Shown here in pieces: positions 1 to 7,100 of a stretch of 64,000 nucleotides of DNA. Each line of letters starts with the position of its first letter. The stretch's first letter is position 1. The notes below the pieces were generated by a model that searched no databases, was not told the origin of the DNA, and saw only the letters and a program-made list of their open reading frames with translations. Source of the DNA: Amorphus sp040750475 (GTDB lineage: Bacteria; Pseudomonadota; Alphaproteobacteria; Rhizobiales; Amorphaceae); contig NZ_JABJVY010000003.1 in NCBI RefSeq assembly GCF_040750475.1, positions 62,001 through 126,000 on the forward strand. The letters run 5' to 3'. A program made the translations under genes and the position numbers.

Positions 1-592
1 CGGAGACGGCTGCTCCAGCCCGGATTCCGCCGGCGTCGAGTTCTCCGGAGAAGCGTCCTTCCGGGTATTTTTTGATGATGAAGGCGAGTTCTTCCGCTTG
101 GTCCGGCGTATTTGCCATGGAGAACGAGCGCGTAATCGTCTCCCCTTTTTCCGTGGTGACCGTGATGTCGACATACTGCCCCGCCCAGAACTTCATCGGC
201 GAGTCCAGTGCGATCCGGATCCCGCGGATGTCATGGGTCAGCCGATCGATCTGCGTGATCTCGCCTGAGAACGTCTTGACGGCAATCGACTTCGACAGAA
301 TCTCCTCGTCGTAGTTGAGGAGCTCGACCTCCATGTCGGAGTAGGCAATCGAGCGGCACAGCAGAATATGGCCGCTTTCCTTCTCCATATCGTTGAGCGC
401 GAAGGTCGAATATTTGAGTAGATCGACTTCGCCGTCCAGAAGGATGCATTTGCAGGCCGAGCATTGGCCCTCTTTGCAGCCATGGGGCAACGAAATCCCC
501 TGCCGGAACGCCGCGTTGAGTACCGTCTCGCCGTCTTCGACCTCGAATTCGACGTCGACCGGCTCCAGGCGCACGGTATGCGTTGTACTCAT
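1..592 (-). CDS. prmB: Propane/methane-type monooxygenase reductase, partial (C-terminus beyond window)
   Basis: The start ATG lies at 592 and 197 codons are open to the window edge, so the C-terminal NAD-binding part is missing. Residues 1-90 form a plant-type 2Fe-2S ferredoxin domain with C39, C44, C47 and C79. A ferredoxin-NADP-reductase-like FAD domain follows, with the flavin motif R135-S-F-S-M-A-N141. This is the layout of the reductases of soluble diiron monooxygenases (MmoC, PrmB/MimB), which pass electrons from NADH to the hydroxylase. It sits 111 bases downstream of the hydroxylase large subunit on the same strand, as in prmAB, and should be co-transcribed from the sigma-54 promoter near 2.68 kb. 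The small hydroxylase subunit and the coupling protein are expected just outside the window. The family call is firm; the substrate is inferred. Confidence 0.93.
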   Translation of the reverse strand, partial: MSTTHTVRLEPVDVEFEVEDGETVLNAAFRQGISLPHGCKEGQCSACKCILLDGEVDLLKYSTFALNDMEKESGHILLCRSIAYSDMEVELLNYDEEILSKSIAVKTFSGEITQIDRLTHDIRGIRIALDSPMKFWAGQYVDITVTTEKGETITRSFSMANTPDQAEELAFIIKKYPEGRFSGELDAGGIRAGAAVS

Positions 593-703
593 GAGCTTGG
601 TCTCCCCAAAGCTCCGCCGTTCACGGACCAAACGGGTCCATGGCGGCGAACGATGTCCGTGGGACGGAGGCCGTCGGCCGGCCTCCGTCTTCGGGCTTGC
701 GGG

Positions 704-2371
704 TTAGCGGCAGGGGTTGATCGTGAACCCGGCGCGGTACTCCGCGATGTGCTGCTCGCGGTCCTCCGGGCTCATCTCACGCAACAGCGTGAGCGGCGAC
801 TGGAGCGTGTACCCGCGCACATCGTCGAGGGTCCACATCTCTTTGTCGTCGAAGCGCAGGTGCGGCTGCGGCACCAGCGTCTTGCCGTCGGAACGCACGA
901 AGTTGAGATCCTTGATGGCGTCGGCCAGATCCCAACCGTGATAGAGCGTCTCCCATTCGCGCTTGCCGCTGAAGCGGCCCATCGCCGGGGTCGGGCGCCC
1001 TTCGTACTCGTCGGCGAAGGCCTCCACCGCGGTCCAGCGATCGATCTCGTGGGCGAAGGTGTGCAGCTTGCCGTCGATCTCGTCGACCACCATGTCCTCG
1101 CGGATCAGGCACGGCACCAGGCAATTCCAGCACCGGTGCGGATAAACGTAGCCCGTATCCTCGTTGAACGTGATGATCTTCTGGCCCCGGTGGCTGAGCT
1201 TGTCATACCAGCGCCAGAACTCTCCGAACTGGGCATACCAGCCGGGATACTTGGCCTCGAACCACTCGAAGTCGCGATCGGTCTGGGCCTCGATGCGCCA
1301 GAAGTTGACCGGCCAGCCGACGGCGAAGAACTGCGCCACGTTGTGCACGTAGAACTTCTCGGTCAGCCGCTTCCAGGCTTCCTGGACGTCGTCGTGGTGG
1401 ATCTTGATGCCGTATTTTTCCAGCGGCAGCATGTAGGTGCGGTAGTAGTCCTCGAAGATCCAGCGGTGCCACATCTCCGCGTAGGACTCCTTATCCTTGT
1501 CGCGGTTGGTCGTACCGTATTCGATGAACGTCCCGATCGCCGCATCCACGATGGCGTGGTTCTGCCAGAAGGCATAGCGCAGGTCGCGCTCCAGCAGCAG
1601 ATGGTTCTCCGGCTCCTTGAGGGCGGCCATCAGCATGGAGTGACCGTTGCCGATGTGTCGGCTTTCGTCGGACTGCACCGACAGGAACACCGTCGGCAGG
1701 GCGTAGTCGCCGTTGCGGGCGGCTTCCGACGGCATCGCCACGAACAGCGTGTTGGTGAACGCCGTCTCCGCCACGACGGTGAGGTACATGCACGCGGCGG
1801 TCATGGTGTCGCCGGTGATGAAGCCCTCACCGAACTGCCGACCAATGGTGGTAGCGTAGCACTTGCCGAACGCCTCCTCCGTGATGTCGAAGCCGGCCGG
1901 ATCGATATAGTTCTCCATGTACCACTTCTTCAGGTTCATCTGAATCGTGGAATGGCGGAACTCGTCGACCATCTGCATGGTGAAGCCGGTCCTGAGATCC
2001 TCCCCGGGCGCCAGCCGGGCCACCATCGCCATGGAGCGGGCGGCGGAAATCTCCGGGAACGGGATGATCGCCAGGAAGAGCTTCATCCACTCCACCCAGC
2101 GCGGCTCCACGTTGCGGAACATGTCCCCGCGCAGCGCGGCGTCCAGGGCGCCGTAGACGCGGTTGTCCTTTTCCTCCTGCATCGGGAAATAGGAGCGCAG
2201 CACCTGCTTCATCGGGTCGCGCGGCGCCTTGGAGATCTTGTAGTCGGTCGGAAACGTCATCGCTTCCTGGACGTAGCTGGGATTCCAGCCGAGATCGGAG
2301 ATCTTCTTGGTCGCTTCGCCAACAGAGATGCCCCGCTGCGACGTGATCTTGTTGAGCGTCAAAGACGTCAT
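704..2371 (-). CDS. prmA: Soluble diiron monooxygenase hydroxylase large subunit (propane monooxygenase type)
   Basis: This 555-residue protein is the catalytic alpha subunit of a soluble diiron monooxygenase. The iron ligands can be read as E107, E137-F-R-H140, E202 and E236-S-R-H239. Their spacing (30, 3, 65, 34, 3) is the same as in methane monooxygenase hydroxylase (E114, E144, H147, E209, E243, H246). Length and the reductase immediately downstream match the propane monooxygenase group (prmA/mimA) better than the toluene or alkene groups. I chose the ATG at 2371, which follows a GGGGAGAAG ribosome site; an in-frame extension to 2641 has unnatural composition and no ribosome site. Expression is probably driven by the sigma-54 promoter at 2669-2687 and the activator at 7759-9879. 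Propane or another short alkane, ketone or phenol is possible as substrate. Confidence 0.95.
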   Translation of the reverse strand: MTSLTLNKITSQRGISVGEATKKISDLGWNPSYVQEAMTFPTDYKISKAPRDPMKQVLRSYFPMQEEKDNRVYGALDAALRGDMFRNVEPRWVEWMKLFLAIIPFPEISAARSMAMVARLAPGEDLRTGFTMQMVDEFRHSTIQMNLKKWYMENYIDPAGFDITEEAFGKCYATTIGRQFGEGFITGDTMTAACMYLTVVAETAFTNTLFVAMPSEAARNGDYALPTVFLSVQSDESRHIGNGHSMLMAALKEPENHLLLERDLRYAFWQNHAIVDAAIGTFIEYGTTNRDKDKESYAEMWHRWIFEDYYRTYMLPLEKYGIKIHHDDVQEAWKRLTEKFYVHNVAQFFAVGWPVNFWRIEAQTDRDFEWFEAKYPGWYAQFGEFWRWYDKLSHRGQKIITFNEDTGYVYPHRCWNCLVPCLIREDMVVDEIDGKLHTFAHEIDRWTAVEAFADEYEGRPTPAMGRFSGKREWETLYHGWDLADAIKDLNFVRSDGKTLVPQPHLRFDDKEMWTLDDVRGYTLQSPLTLLREMSPEDREQHIAEYRAGFTINPCR

Positions 2372-2668
2372 ATGCTTCTTCTCCCCTAAAAAGGTTCTGG
2401 GTCGCGAGCCGTCGCCCGCGAGAAGCGGCCTGCATGCCGCAAGTTTCGGAATTCCCGTCACCGGTCCGGCGGGCAACGACGCACCCGACCGCCCAAGCGC
2501 GGTAGTTCGACTACGGCAAAGGTGCTCAAGGAGAGGCCCGCATCCGACGCGCCCTGTCTCCTCCCGTCCCTTCGTTCTTGTGACGCCCCGTGAGAGCCCA
2601 AAGGCACCGGTCGACAACCGATGGGATTGGGCCACCGCCACGCGACGGCTTCTTCTTGACCCCAGCTA

Positions 2669-2687
2669 TCGCAATCGCCGTGCCAAC
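2669..2687 (-). promoter_or_regulatory. Sigma-54 promoter of the prm operon
   Basis: Read on the minus strand the sequence is TTGGCACG, four bases, TTGCGA. This matches the sigma-54 consensus TGGCACG-N4-TTGCW at every key position, with the GG and GC doublets correctly spaced. It lies about 300 bases upstream of the prmA start. A sigma-54 activator gene of the type that controls monooxygenase operons lies in the same window, which makes a functional promoter very likely. Confidence 0.88.
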
Positions 2688-2758
2688 TTTTTAAGCCCTT
2701 GAAGAACAATAATAATTCAAATCAAAGGACAAAATCCCCCTGAACGGCACAGCAGATT

Positions 2759-2797
2759 CTGTAAAATTTTGAGACAAATAGAATTTACACCTGTAAA
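2759..2797. promoter_or_regulatory. Candidate upstream activating sequence for the sigma-54 activator
   Basis: An inverted repeat TTTACA-CC-TGTAAA occupies 2784-2797, and the half-site CTGTAAA at 2759-2765 recurs at 2791-2797, exactly 32 bases (about three helical turns) later. The sites lie roughly 70-110 bases upstream of the -24 element, the usual place for enhancer binding. The link to the activator at 7759-9879 is inferred. Confidence 0.5.
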
Positions 2798-2861
2798 GAA
2801 ATACAATTATTGCAGCGCAAAATTCGTATCACGAGTAACTAAATTTATTTTCTCGGTATTG

Positions 2862-2898
2862 TTGACATGATTTATTTCGTAACGTGAATCTATATAAA
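2862..2898 (+). promoter_or_regulatory. Possible sigma-70-type promoter for the accessory genes
   Basis: A perfect TTGACA hexamer at 2862-2867 is followed by AT-rich sequence containing TATATAAA at 2891-2898, just upstream of the gene at 2922. The spacing to the best TATA-like hexamer is longer than ideal, so this is tentative. Confidence 0.35.
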
Positions 2899-2921
2899 GA
2901 AGCAGCAGGCAGAAAGGACCG

Positions 2922-3416
2922 ATGGCGAGCGCCATGACCAAGGGAAGCTCAGGCCCAGCCGGATCGTCCTGGCCGAAGGCAACCGCCGGCGACGATGTGA
3001 CGGCCGACCTCGCCCGACTGATGGCGCGAGACCTGGTTTTCGTGATGCGCTTTCTCGGCGAGAGCCAGTACCGGCTTCAGCAGCACTTCCACGATTTCAT
3101 CGCCGAGGAACTCGCGCGGCAGGGCTTCACTAAAGAGACCCATCCGCTCATCGGCGGCTTCGTGGAAACCCATGCGCTGGTGATGCGCGACTTCGTCTTC
3201 TCCGGCGTGGCGCTGACCCATCAGGTCCGCATCGACGAGATGGAGCGCCTGCTCGGCGACACCACGTCTGTTCTACGCGTGGACATCTGGGACCAGCTTC
3301 GCGGCCACATCGACATGGCCGAGCGACAGTTCAAAACCCAGGCGCCGGGTCTGGAGCGCCAGCTCGAAGCCTATCGTGCGCCCTCGCGAACCAACGATGA
3401 GGGAGAGCGATCGTGA
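2922..3416 (+). CDS. Hypothetical helical protein, first gene of the prm accessory set
   Basis: This 164-residue protein is not a family I recognise. It starts at ATG 2922 after GAAAGGACC; a second ATG four codons later is possible. The first 25 residues are low complexity. The remainder looks all-helical, with many charged and aromatic residues (around L33-F60 and F93-H120) and no signal peptide or membrane segment. It is transcribed divergently from prmA and starts the run of small plus-strand genes between the monooxygenase and the glyoxalase. That position suggests a role with the monooxygenase, such as assembly, localisation or stress protection, but nothing in the sequence proves it. 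Confidence 0.75.
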   Translation: MASAMTKGSSGPAGSSWPKATAGDDVTADLARLMARDLVFVMRFLGESQYRLQQHFHDFIAEELARQGFTKETHPLIGGFVETHALVMRDFVFSGVALTHQVRIDEMERLLGDTTSVLRVDIWDQLRGHIDMAERQFKTQAPGLERQLEAYRAPSRTNDEGERS

Positions 3417-3429
3417 GCGACCACCGGCT

Positions 3430-3696
3430 TCATTGCGGGAGTGAGTGGGGCGGAGTCCAATGCTGGAGGATGGACTCCGGATCCTCGCGCAACCGCTTGT
3501 GCGTCGCCGCCAGGATGCGCTCCCGCATCTCCGGCTCCAGCCCGGAGAGGGCATCCTGGGCACGCGCCGTGGCGACGCCGTCATCGGCTTCGATCGCCGC
3601 TTCGAAGCCGGCGGCTCGGGCGCCCGCCTCGCCGAGATGGTCACGGGCGACGTCGCACAGCGTCTTGAAAAAACGTGGGCCGGCTAGAAGCACCAC
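3430..3696 (-). CDS. Small hypothetical protein, antisense within the accessory set
   Basis: An 88-codon reading frame on the minus strand fills the gap between two plus-strand genes. Its codons have the G/C-ending bias of real genes here and its composition is balanced, whereas the opposite-strand frames are Ser/Arg-rich. I chose a GTG near 3693-3696, preceded by AGAGAGG; a TTG at 3741 is the upstream alternative. The predicted protein is helical and soluble and resembles nothing I can name. It ends 13 bases from the stop of the convergent gene at 3416. Confidence 0.5.
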   Translation of the reverse strand: MVLLAGPRFFKTLCDVARDHLGEAGARAAGFEAAIEADDGVATARAQDALSGLEPEMRERILAATHKRLREDPESILQHWTPPHSLPQ

Positions 3697-3758
3697 ATCA
3701 CCTCTCTGTTCGCGACGAACGATATCCCTCTCTACTCCCAACGAAACAGGAGGCTCGA

Positions 3759-4064
3759 ATGGACGCCGACCGTGAAGAGCCCAGCGAACTACTCGAGCGA
3801 CGTCTGATGTTGGTCGCTTCCCTGTCGTCCGTCAATGCGGAAGCCTTGAAGGCGAACCAGAAGATCGGCGCGCTCCATATGGAAATACAAAGGGTAACGA
3901 TCTTCGAGACGAACGAGGACGAGGGGACCGCCGGCGAAGTCTTCGAAGACGCGCAGGCAAAATTGGCTAAAGCCGAAGCAGAGCTGGCGAACTGCGAGGA
4001 GCGGATCGAAGCGCTGGAGGACGAAGTCGCGGACATCGATCGTCGCCTCGACGCGGCGGAATGA
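3759..4064 (+). CDS. Small coiled-coil protein
   Basis: This 101-residue protein has a clear start: ACAGGAGG precedes ATG 3759 at ideal distance. Residues 15-100 are almost continuously helical with heptad-like spacing of Leu, Ile and Ala among Glu, Lys and Arg, most evident in the C-terminal half (AKLAKAEAELANCEERIEAL), so a coiled coil is expected. No signal peptide or enzyme motif is visible. Its stop codon overlaps the start of a 31-codon frame (ATGA), which in turn overlaps the WD40-like gene, so the three appear translationally coupled. Function is unknown; a scaffold or chaperone partner would fit the shape. Confidence 0.82.
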   Translation: MDADREEPSELLERRLMLVASLSSVNAEALKANQKIGALHMEIQRVTIFETNEDEGTAGEVFEDAQAKLAKAEAELANCEERIEALEDEVADIDRRLDAAE

Positions 4065-4156
4065 TCGGAACCGGTCTCTATCAAGCCAGCAGCGCAGCTC
4101 TCTTCGACCGTGTCGATCGCACCGATGAGGCGCTGCTCCGGGAGGAACGAGAATGA
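4061..4156 (+). CDS. 31-residue micro-ORF linking the coiled-coil and WD40-like genes
   Basis: ATG 4061 overlaps the stop of the upstream gene by ATGA, and its own TGA (4154-4156) overlaps the ATG of the downstream gene (4153), again as ATGA. The frame is open for 31 codons, and 18 of the 30 codons after the start end in G or C, in keeping with coding sequence. The peptide begins MIGTGLYQASSA and ends with an acidic and basic helix. It may be a real microprotein or merely a translational relay that keeps ribosomes moving into the WD40-like gene. The double overlap is seen directly; that it is translated is inference. Confidence 0.5.
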   Translation: MIGTGLYQASSAALFDRVDRTDEALLREERE

Positions 4157-5271
4157 ACCAGCAACCCCGAGCGAACGTGACGCTCTACGACCTTCTCGCG
4201 CGCGAATGGGCGTGCGAGGCGGCGGTGAGCGACGCCTGCTTTTCTCATGACGGTTCGGTCACGGCCTTTTCGCTGGACGACGGCACCGTTGCGCTCGCCG
4301 TCACCGCCGACGAAGAGCCCCCGCAGGAGCGTATCCGGATGACGCCCTCTGTCGGCAAGGCAACGATCCGACCGCGCTCGGCTCCGCCCCGCCCTTTGAT
4401 CAAGACCACCGTTTTGAGCGAGAGGCCAATGCCGATCGTCGCAACCCACGACGGGGTTTTTCTCGCCGGGACCAGCGCCGGAGAGGTCCGCGCCATCGAT
4501 GCTGACGGCGCCGCCCACGAGACGCCCCTCGCCTTCGACGGGCCCGTCACCGCGCTCGATCATCGCGCGGACATCACCGCGGCAAGCGACGGAACCCGCA
4601 TCCAGATCGCACGGGACGGACAAGCGCGGGAGCTCGAGGGCCTCGCCGGCGGCGCAGTCGGGTGTCTCGCGCTTTCCTCCGATGCAAGCCGCCTGGCGGT
4701 CGCGGAGGGGAACACCGTCCGCATCATCGACCTCTCCGACTCGCAGAAGACCTCCGTCGCGGCCGACTTTCCCGCCGCCGTCACCGGGATGGCCTGGTCG
4801 GGCGACGGACGCTGGATCGCCTGCCCGCTTGAGACCTCAGGCTTCGGATTGATCGAGGCCGAAACCGGGCGCTCCGCTTTGGTCGGCGGCTATCCCGGCC
4901 CCGTCGCCACAGCCGCCTTCAGCACGGCTGCGCACGCACTCGTTACCTCCGGCGCGTTCCGAATAACGGCGTGGTCGACGGCGGAACTCCCCTTCGACGA
5001 TGCGAAGGCCGGCGTCTTGGAAACCGGGCGGCGCGGTCTCGTCGTTATCGACCGGATCGCAGTCCATCCGACCAAGAAGCTCGTCGCCGCCGCCTACGAG
5101 AACGGCCAGATCGTGATCGCCCAGATCGGCCACGGGGACGAGCTGGTGCTGCGCCCTTCCGGCGCGCCCGTCACCGCGCTGGCCTGGGCACCCGACGGCA
5201 AGCACCTGTCGATCGGCGACGGAGCCGGCAAGGCGGCGCTCAGCAGCTTTCCGCCCCAGATCTTCAAATAG
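4153..5271 (+). CDS. WD40-like beta-propeller protein
   Basis: This 372-residue protein starts at ATG 4153 after GGGAGGAACGAGA. It consists of about seven repeating units of roughly 45 residues, each with patterns such as VSDACFSHDGSVTAF, VTGMAWSGDGRWIAC and VTALAWAPDGKHLSIG, which are the A-strand and turn signatures of WD40-type propellers. There is no signal peptide, so it is probably cytoplasmic. Propellers of this kind usually hold protein complexes together. Its place in a coupled set with a coiled-coil protein next to a multi-subunit monooxygenase makes an assembly role attractive but unproven. I know of no WD40 protein among the standard prm/mim/mmo genes. Confidence 0.85.
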   Translation: MNQQPRANVTLYDLLAREWACEAAVSDACFSHDGSVTAFSLDDGTVALAVTADEEPPQERIRMTPSVGKATIRPRSAPPRPLIKTTVLSERPMPIVATHDGVFLAGTSAGEVRAIDADGAAHETPLAFDGPVTALDHRADITAASDGTRIQIARDGQARELEGLAGGAVGCLALSSDASRLAVAEGNTVRIIDLSDSQKTSVAADFPAAVTGMAWSGDGRWIACPLETSGFGLIEAETGRSALVGGYPGPVATAAFSTAAHALVTSGAFRITAWSTAELPFDDAKAGVLETGRRGLVVIDRIAVHPTKKLVAAAYENGQIVIAQIGHGDELVLRPSGAPVTALAWAPDGKHLSIGDGAGKAALSSFPPQIFK

Positions 5272-5348
5272 GCACGGGACCAAAACGGCCCCTCCGACCG
5301 GCGGCGGCCATCGCCCATGCCGGTCTCTCCGGAAAGAAGGAAACGATC

Positions 5349-5555
5349 ATGGCCGAAGCAAACGAAATCGGGCTGAGCGAGGAAGAGCAGAGCAAGGACG
5401 AGTTCTTCCGCCAGATCGCCGAGCTCGCCGAAGCGATGCTTGCCCGGCACGGGAAAGACTTCAGCATGGGCGCCTTCGTGCTGGCGGCCCGCTGGATCGC
5501 GGAAAACCGAATCACCGTGCCCGACCCCTCCAACGGGGCCAAATCCGGCGGGTAG
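5349..5555 (+). CDS. Small hypothetical protein (68 residues)
   Basis: ATG 5349 follows AGAAGGAAACGATC, a good ribosome site. The 68-residue product has an acidic N-terminal helix (residues 6-35), a hydrophobic helix around FSMGAFVLAARWIAEN and a short polar tail. It is too short for a recognisable domain and has no signal peptide. It is the last gene of the plus-strand accessory set, 77 bases after the WD40-like gene, and ends just before a terminator that serves the opposite strand. Confidence 0.72.
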   Translation: MAEANEIGLSEEEQSKDEFFRQIAELAEAMLARHGKDFSMGAFVLAARWIAENRITVPDPSNGAKSGG

Positions 5556-5574
5556 GCCGGCGTCCTGCGACCTC

Positions 5575-5606
5575 AAAAAGCCGGCGCCTCCAAGAGAGAC
5601 GCCGGC
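5575..5606 (-). terminator. Rho-independent terminator after the glyoxalase gene
   Basis: On the minus strand an 11-base-pair stem (GCCGGCGTCTC paired with GAGGCGCCGGC, one G-T wobble) closes a five-base loop and is followed at once by five Ts. It lies about 43 bases downstream of the glyoxalase stop codon. The other strand has no T run. Confidence 0.85.
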
Positions 5607-5648
5607 GATGGTCGGTGACCGACATAGAGCTTACACAGTCCGGCGAGG

Positions 5649-6044
5649 TCAGACGAACCGCCCGCCCCGCTGCAACACCTCGATCTTGTAGCCGTCCGGA
5701 TCCTGAACGAAGAAAAAGCGCGCGAACGGCTTTCCGTCGCGCTCGAGCTGCGCCACGTTGCGCGGCGCAAGACCAAGATCGGTGAAGCGCGCATGCTCGC
5801 TGTCGACGTCGTCGACGACGACCGCGACATGGCCGTATCCATCGCCGAGGTCGTAGGGCTCGCTCCGGCCCTTGTTGACGGTTAGCTCGACTTCGAAGTC
5901 GGCTTCCCCGTTGCGCATGTAGATCAGCGTGAAATCGTCGAATTCGATGCGGTCCGCGACCGCGAGGCCGAACGCCTTCTCGTAGAAGTTCACGGACCGC
6001 GCCTCATCGAGCACGCGGAACATGGCATGGATCGCCTTCGCCAC
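5649..6044 (-). CDS. gloA: Lactoylglutathione lyase-like glyoxalase (VOC family)
   Basis: The 131-residue length and sequence fit glyoxalase I, which isomerises the hemithioacetal of methylglyoxal and glutathione to S-lactoylglutathione in the cytoplasm. Two beta-alpha-beta-beta-beta modules are visible. Candidate metal ligands are H6, E51 or E53, H72 (in GYGHVAVVVDD) and E122 (in GYKIEVLQ), as the family requires. It is a single-gene unit with its own terminator. Methylglyoxal arises in acetone and acetol metabolism, which can follow propane oxidation, so its place beside the monooxygenase cluster makes sense, although glyoxalase genes are common everywhere. Another VOC-type function cannot be excluded. 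Confidence 0.85.
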   Translation of the reverse strand: MAKAIHAMFRVLDEARSVNFYEKAFGLAVADRIEFDDFTLIYMRNGEADFEVELTVNKGRSEPYDLGDGYGHVAVVVDDVDSEHARFTDLGLAPRNVAQLERDGKPFARFFFVQDPDGYKIEVLQRGGRFV

Positions 6045-6149
6045 GATGCACCCCTCGCAAAAAAGTTTCAGTGTCCGAGGAGGTTAGCAAAGGCGGCCGC
6101 GCCAAGTGCATTAAGGGAATACCACCGCGCGAAAGAGCCGCAGCGCTCC

Positions 6150-6479
6150 CTATTCGGCAGCCTCCGCGGGCAGGATCGCCGCACGGTCCCGTTCGGTTTC
6201 GAACGCCAGCAAGGCGTCGCCGCGCCGGTCCAGAAACACCATGCAGATGCAGCGCAGATGCGAGGTGAAATTCGGCGCCTCCCCCCGGATCTCCAAGATC
6301 TCGGTGTGCAGCGTCGAAATGAACTTCGGCAGGCTCAACCCCTGCTCATCCGCGATGCGTTCCAAAACGGTCCAGAACACCCGCTCGAGGCGAATGCTCG
6401 TGCCCTGGCCGTTGAGGCGCATGGAGCGCGTTTCCAGAACGTAGCTATCGGGTGGCTGATCGGCAAAGATACGACACAT
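6150..6479 (-). CDS. Ribbon-helix-helix domain protein
   Basis: The 109-residue product starts MCRIFADQPPDSY and contains RSMRLNGQGTSIRLERVFW followed by two helices. This is the RHH_4-type DNA-binding-like domain common in Rhizobiales and other alphaproteobacteria, where it is often misannotated as arylsulfate sulfotransferase. I chose ATG 6479, eight bases after AGGGG; the in-frame ATG at 6485 is the alternative. The gene stands alone. It may be a small transcriptional regulator; the target is unknown. Confidence 0.78.
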   Translation of the reverse strand: MCRIFADQPPDSYVLETRSMRLNGQGTSIRLERVFWTVLERIADEQGLSLPKFISTLHTEILEIRGEAPNFTSHLRCICMVFLDRRGDALLAFETERDRAAILPAEAAE

Positions 6480-7100
6480 GGACATTTCCCCTGAGCGCTC
6501 CGCCCTCAACACGACGAGGACGACAGCTCTTTGTTATCTTGGTGCGACAGCTCCCCTTTTCCCCCTTTAGGTCATGGACTAAAGCGGCACCCGACCCGCG
6601 CGCGGGATGGCGCGCAATTGGCACAGCGGCCGCCGTCCAAAGCGCCCGCAAGAGGTATCGCGTCCTCTCATCGGCATCAAAGCCAAAATCAAACGCCGCA
6701 ATCCGGGTATTTTGTGACACGTCGATTGCTGCACTGCAGCTACGGCAAGATCACACCCGAAACGGGGGCGGCATAGCGAAAATCAGATCTGGAAAAATTC
6801 AATCGGGCAACCTGTCGCAACGGCATACTACCAAGCCGGGTGAGCTGTTGCTACGATGGTTAGTTAGATTAGGGGGAACCGGATCTGCGGCAGATGTCGC
6901 GCACCTGGAATGCGCGAGATTGTCGCCAAAAAGAAAGGGTAAACAAGGACTTGTGCCGGCGAAGATCGGCAGTGTCCAAGCCGCCGCAAAGCCTGCGTAT
7001 TGGACAGCGCGTTCGCGCGCTTCGGCTCTACACCGGATCGTGATTGCCGCGAACGCATAAAAAAATCAGAAAAATTCCAAGGGGAGGAGTGGAAAGGTCG
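6480..7100. other. Intergenic region without a supported gene
   Basis: About 620 bases separate the divergent RHH gene and the hypothetical gene at 7101. Open frames here are short and have poor codon bias. The region contains the TTTAGGTCATGGACTAAA repeat at 6566-6583 and a moderately AT-rich stretch around 6780-6880 where a promoter for the gene at 7101 could lie. I see no RNA gene or convincing riboswitch. Confidence 0.6.
6566..6583. repeat. Dispersed quasi-palindrome TTTAGGTCATGGACTAAA
   Basis: TTTAG at the left is mirrored by CTAAA at the right around a GGTCATGGAC core. Closely related sequences occur in three other intergenic places in the window (near 22390, 41766 and 60887). Confidence 0.5.

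Larger units (their letters stand above)
2372..2921. other. Divergent control region between prmA and the plus-strand accessory genes
   Basis: This 550-base region holds no convincing gene. The prmA-proximal half (2372-2660) is GC-rich and would be an unusually long untranslated leader of about 290 bases if transcription starts just downstream of the sigma-54 promoter. The other half, about 2700-2900, is much richer in A and T than the rest of the window and carries the candidate activator-binding repeats and a possible promoter for the divergent gene at 2922. Confidence 0.7.

Noticed and set aside
464..2389. 641-codon plus-strand open frame opposite prmA
   Set aside because: It is antisense to the clear diiron hydroxylase gene, rich in Arg, His and Leu, and has no family features; long antisense frames are expected in GC-rich genes.
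2372..2641. In-frame N-terminal extension of PrmA by 90 residues
   Set aside because: No ribosome site, Arg/Ser-rich composition unlike the family, and the ATG at 2371 has a strong ribosome site and the family-like start.
3413..3775. 120-codon plus-strand open frame overlapping the small minus-strand gene
   Set aside because: Ser/Arg-rich composition and weaker third-position bias than the minus-strand frame over the same bases.
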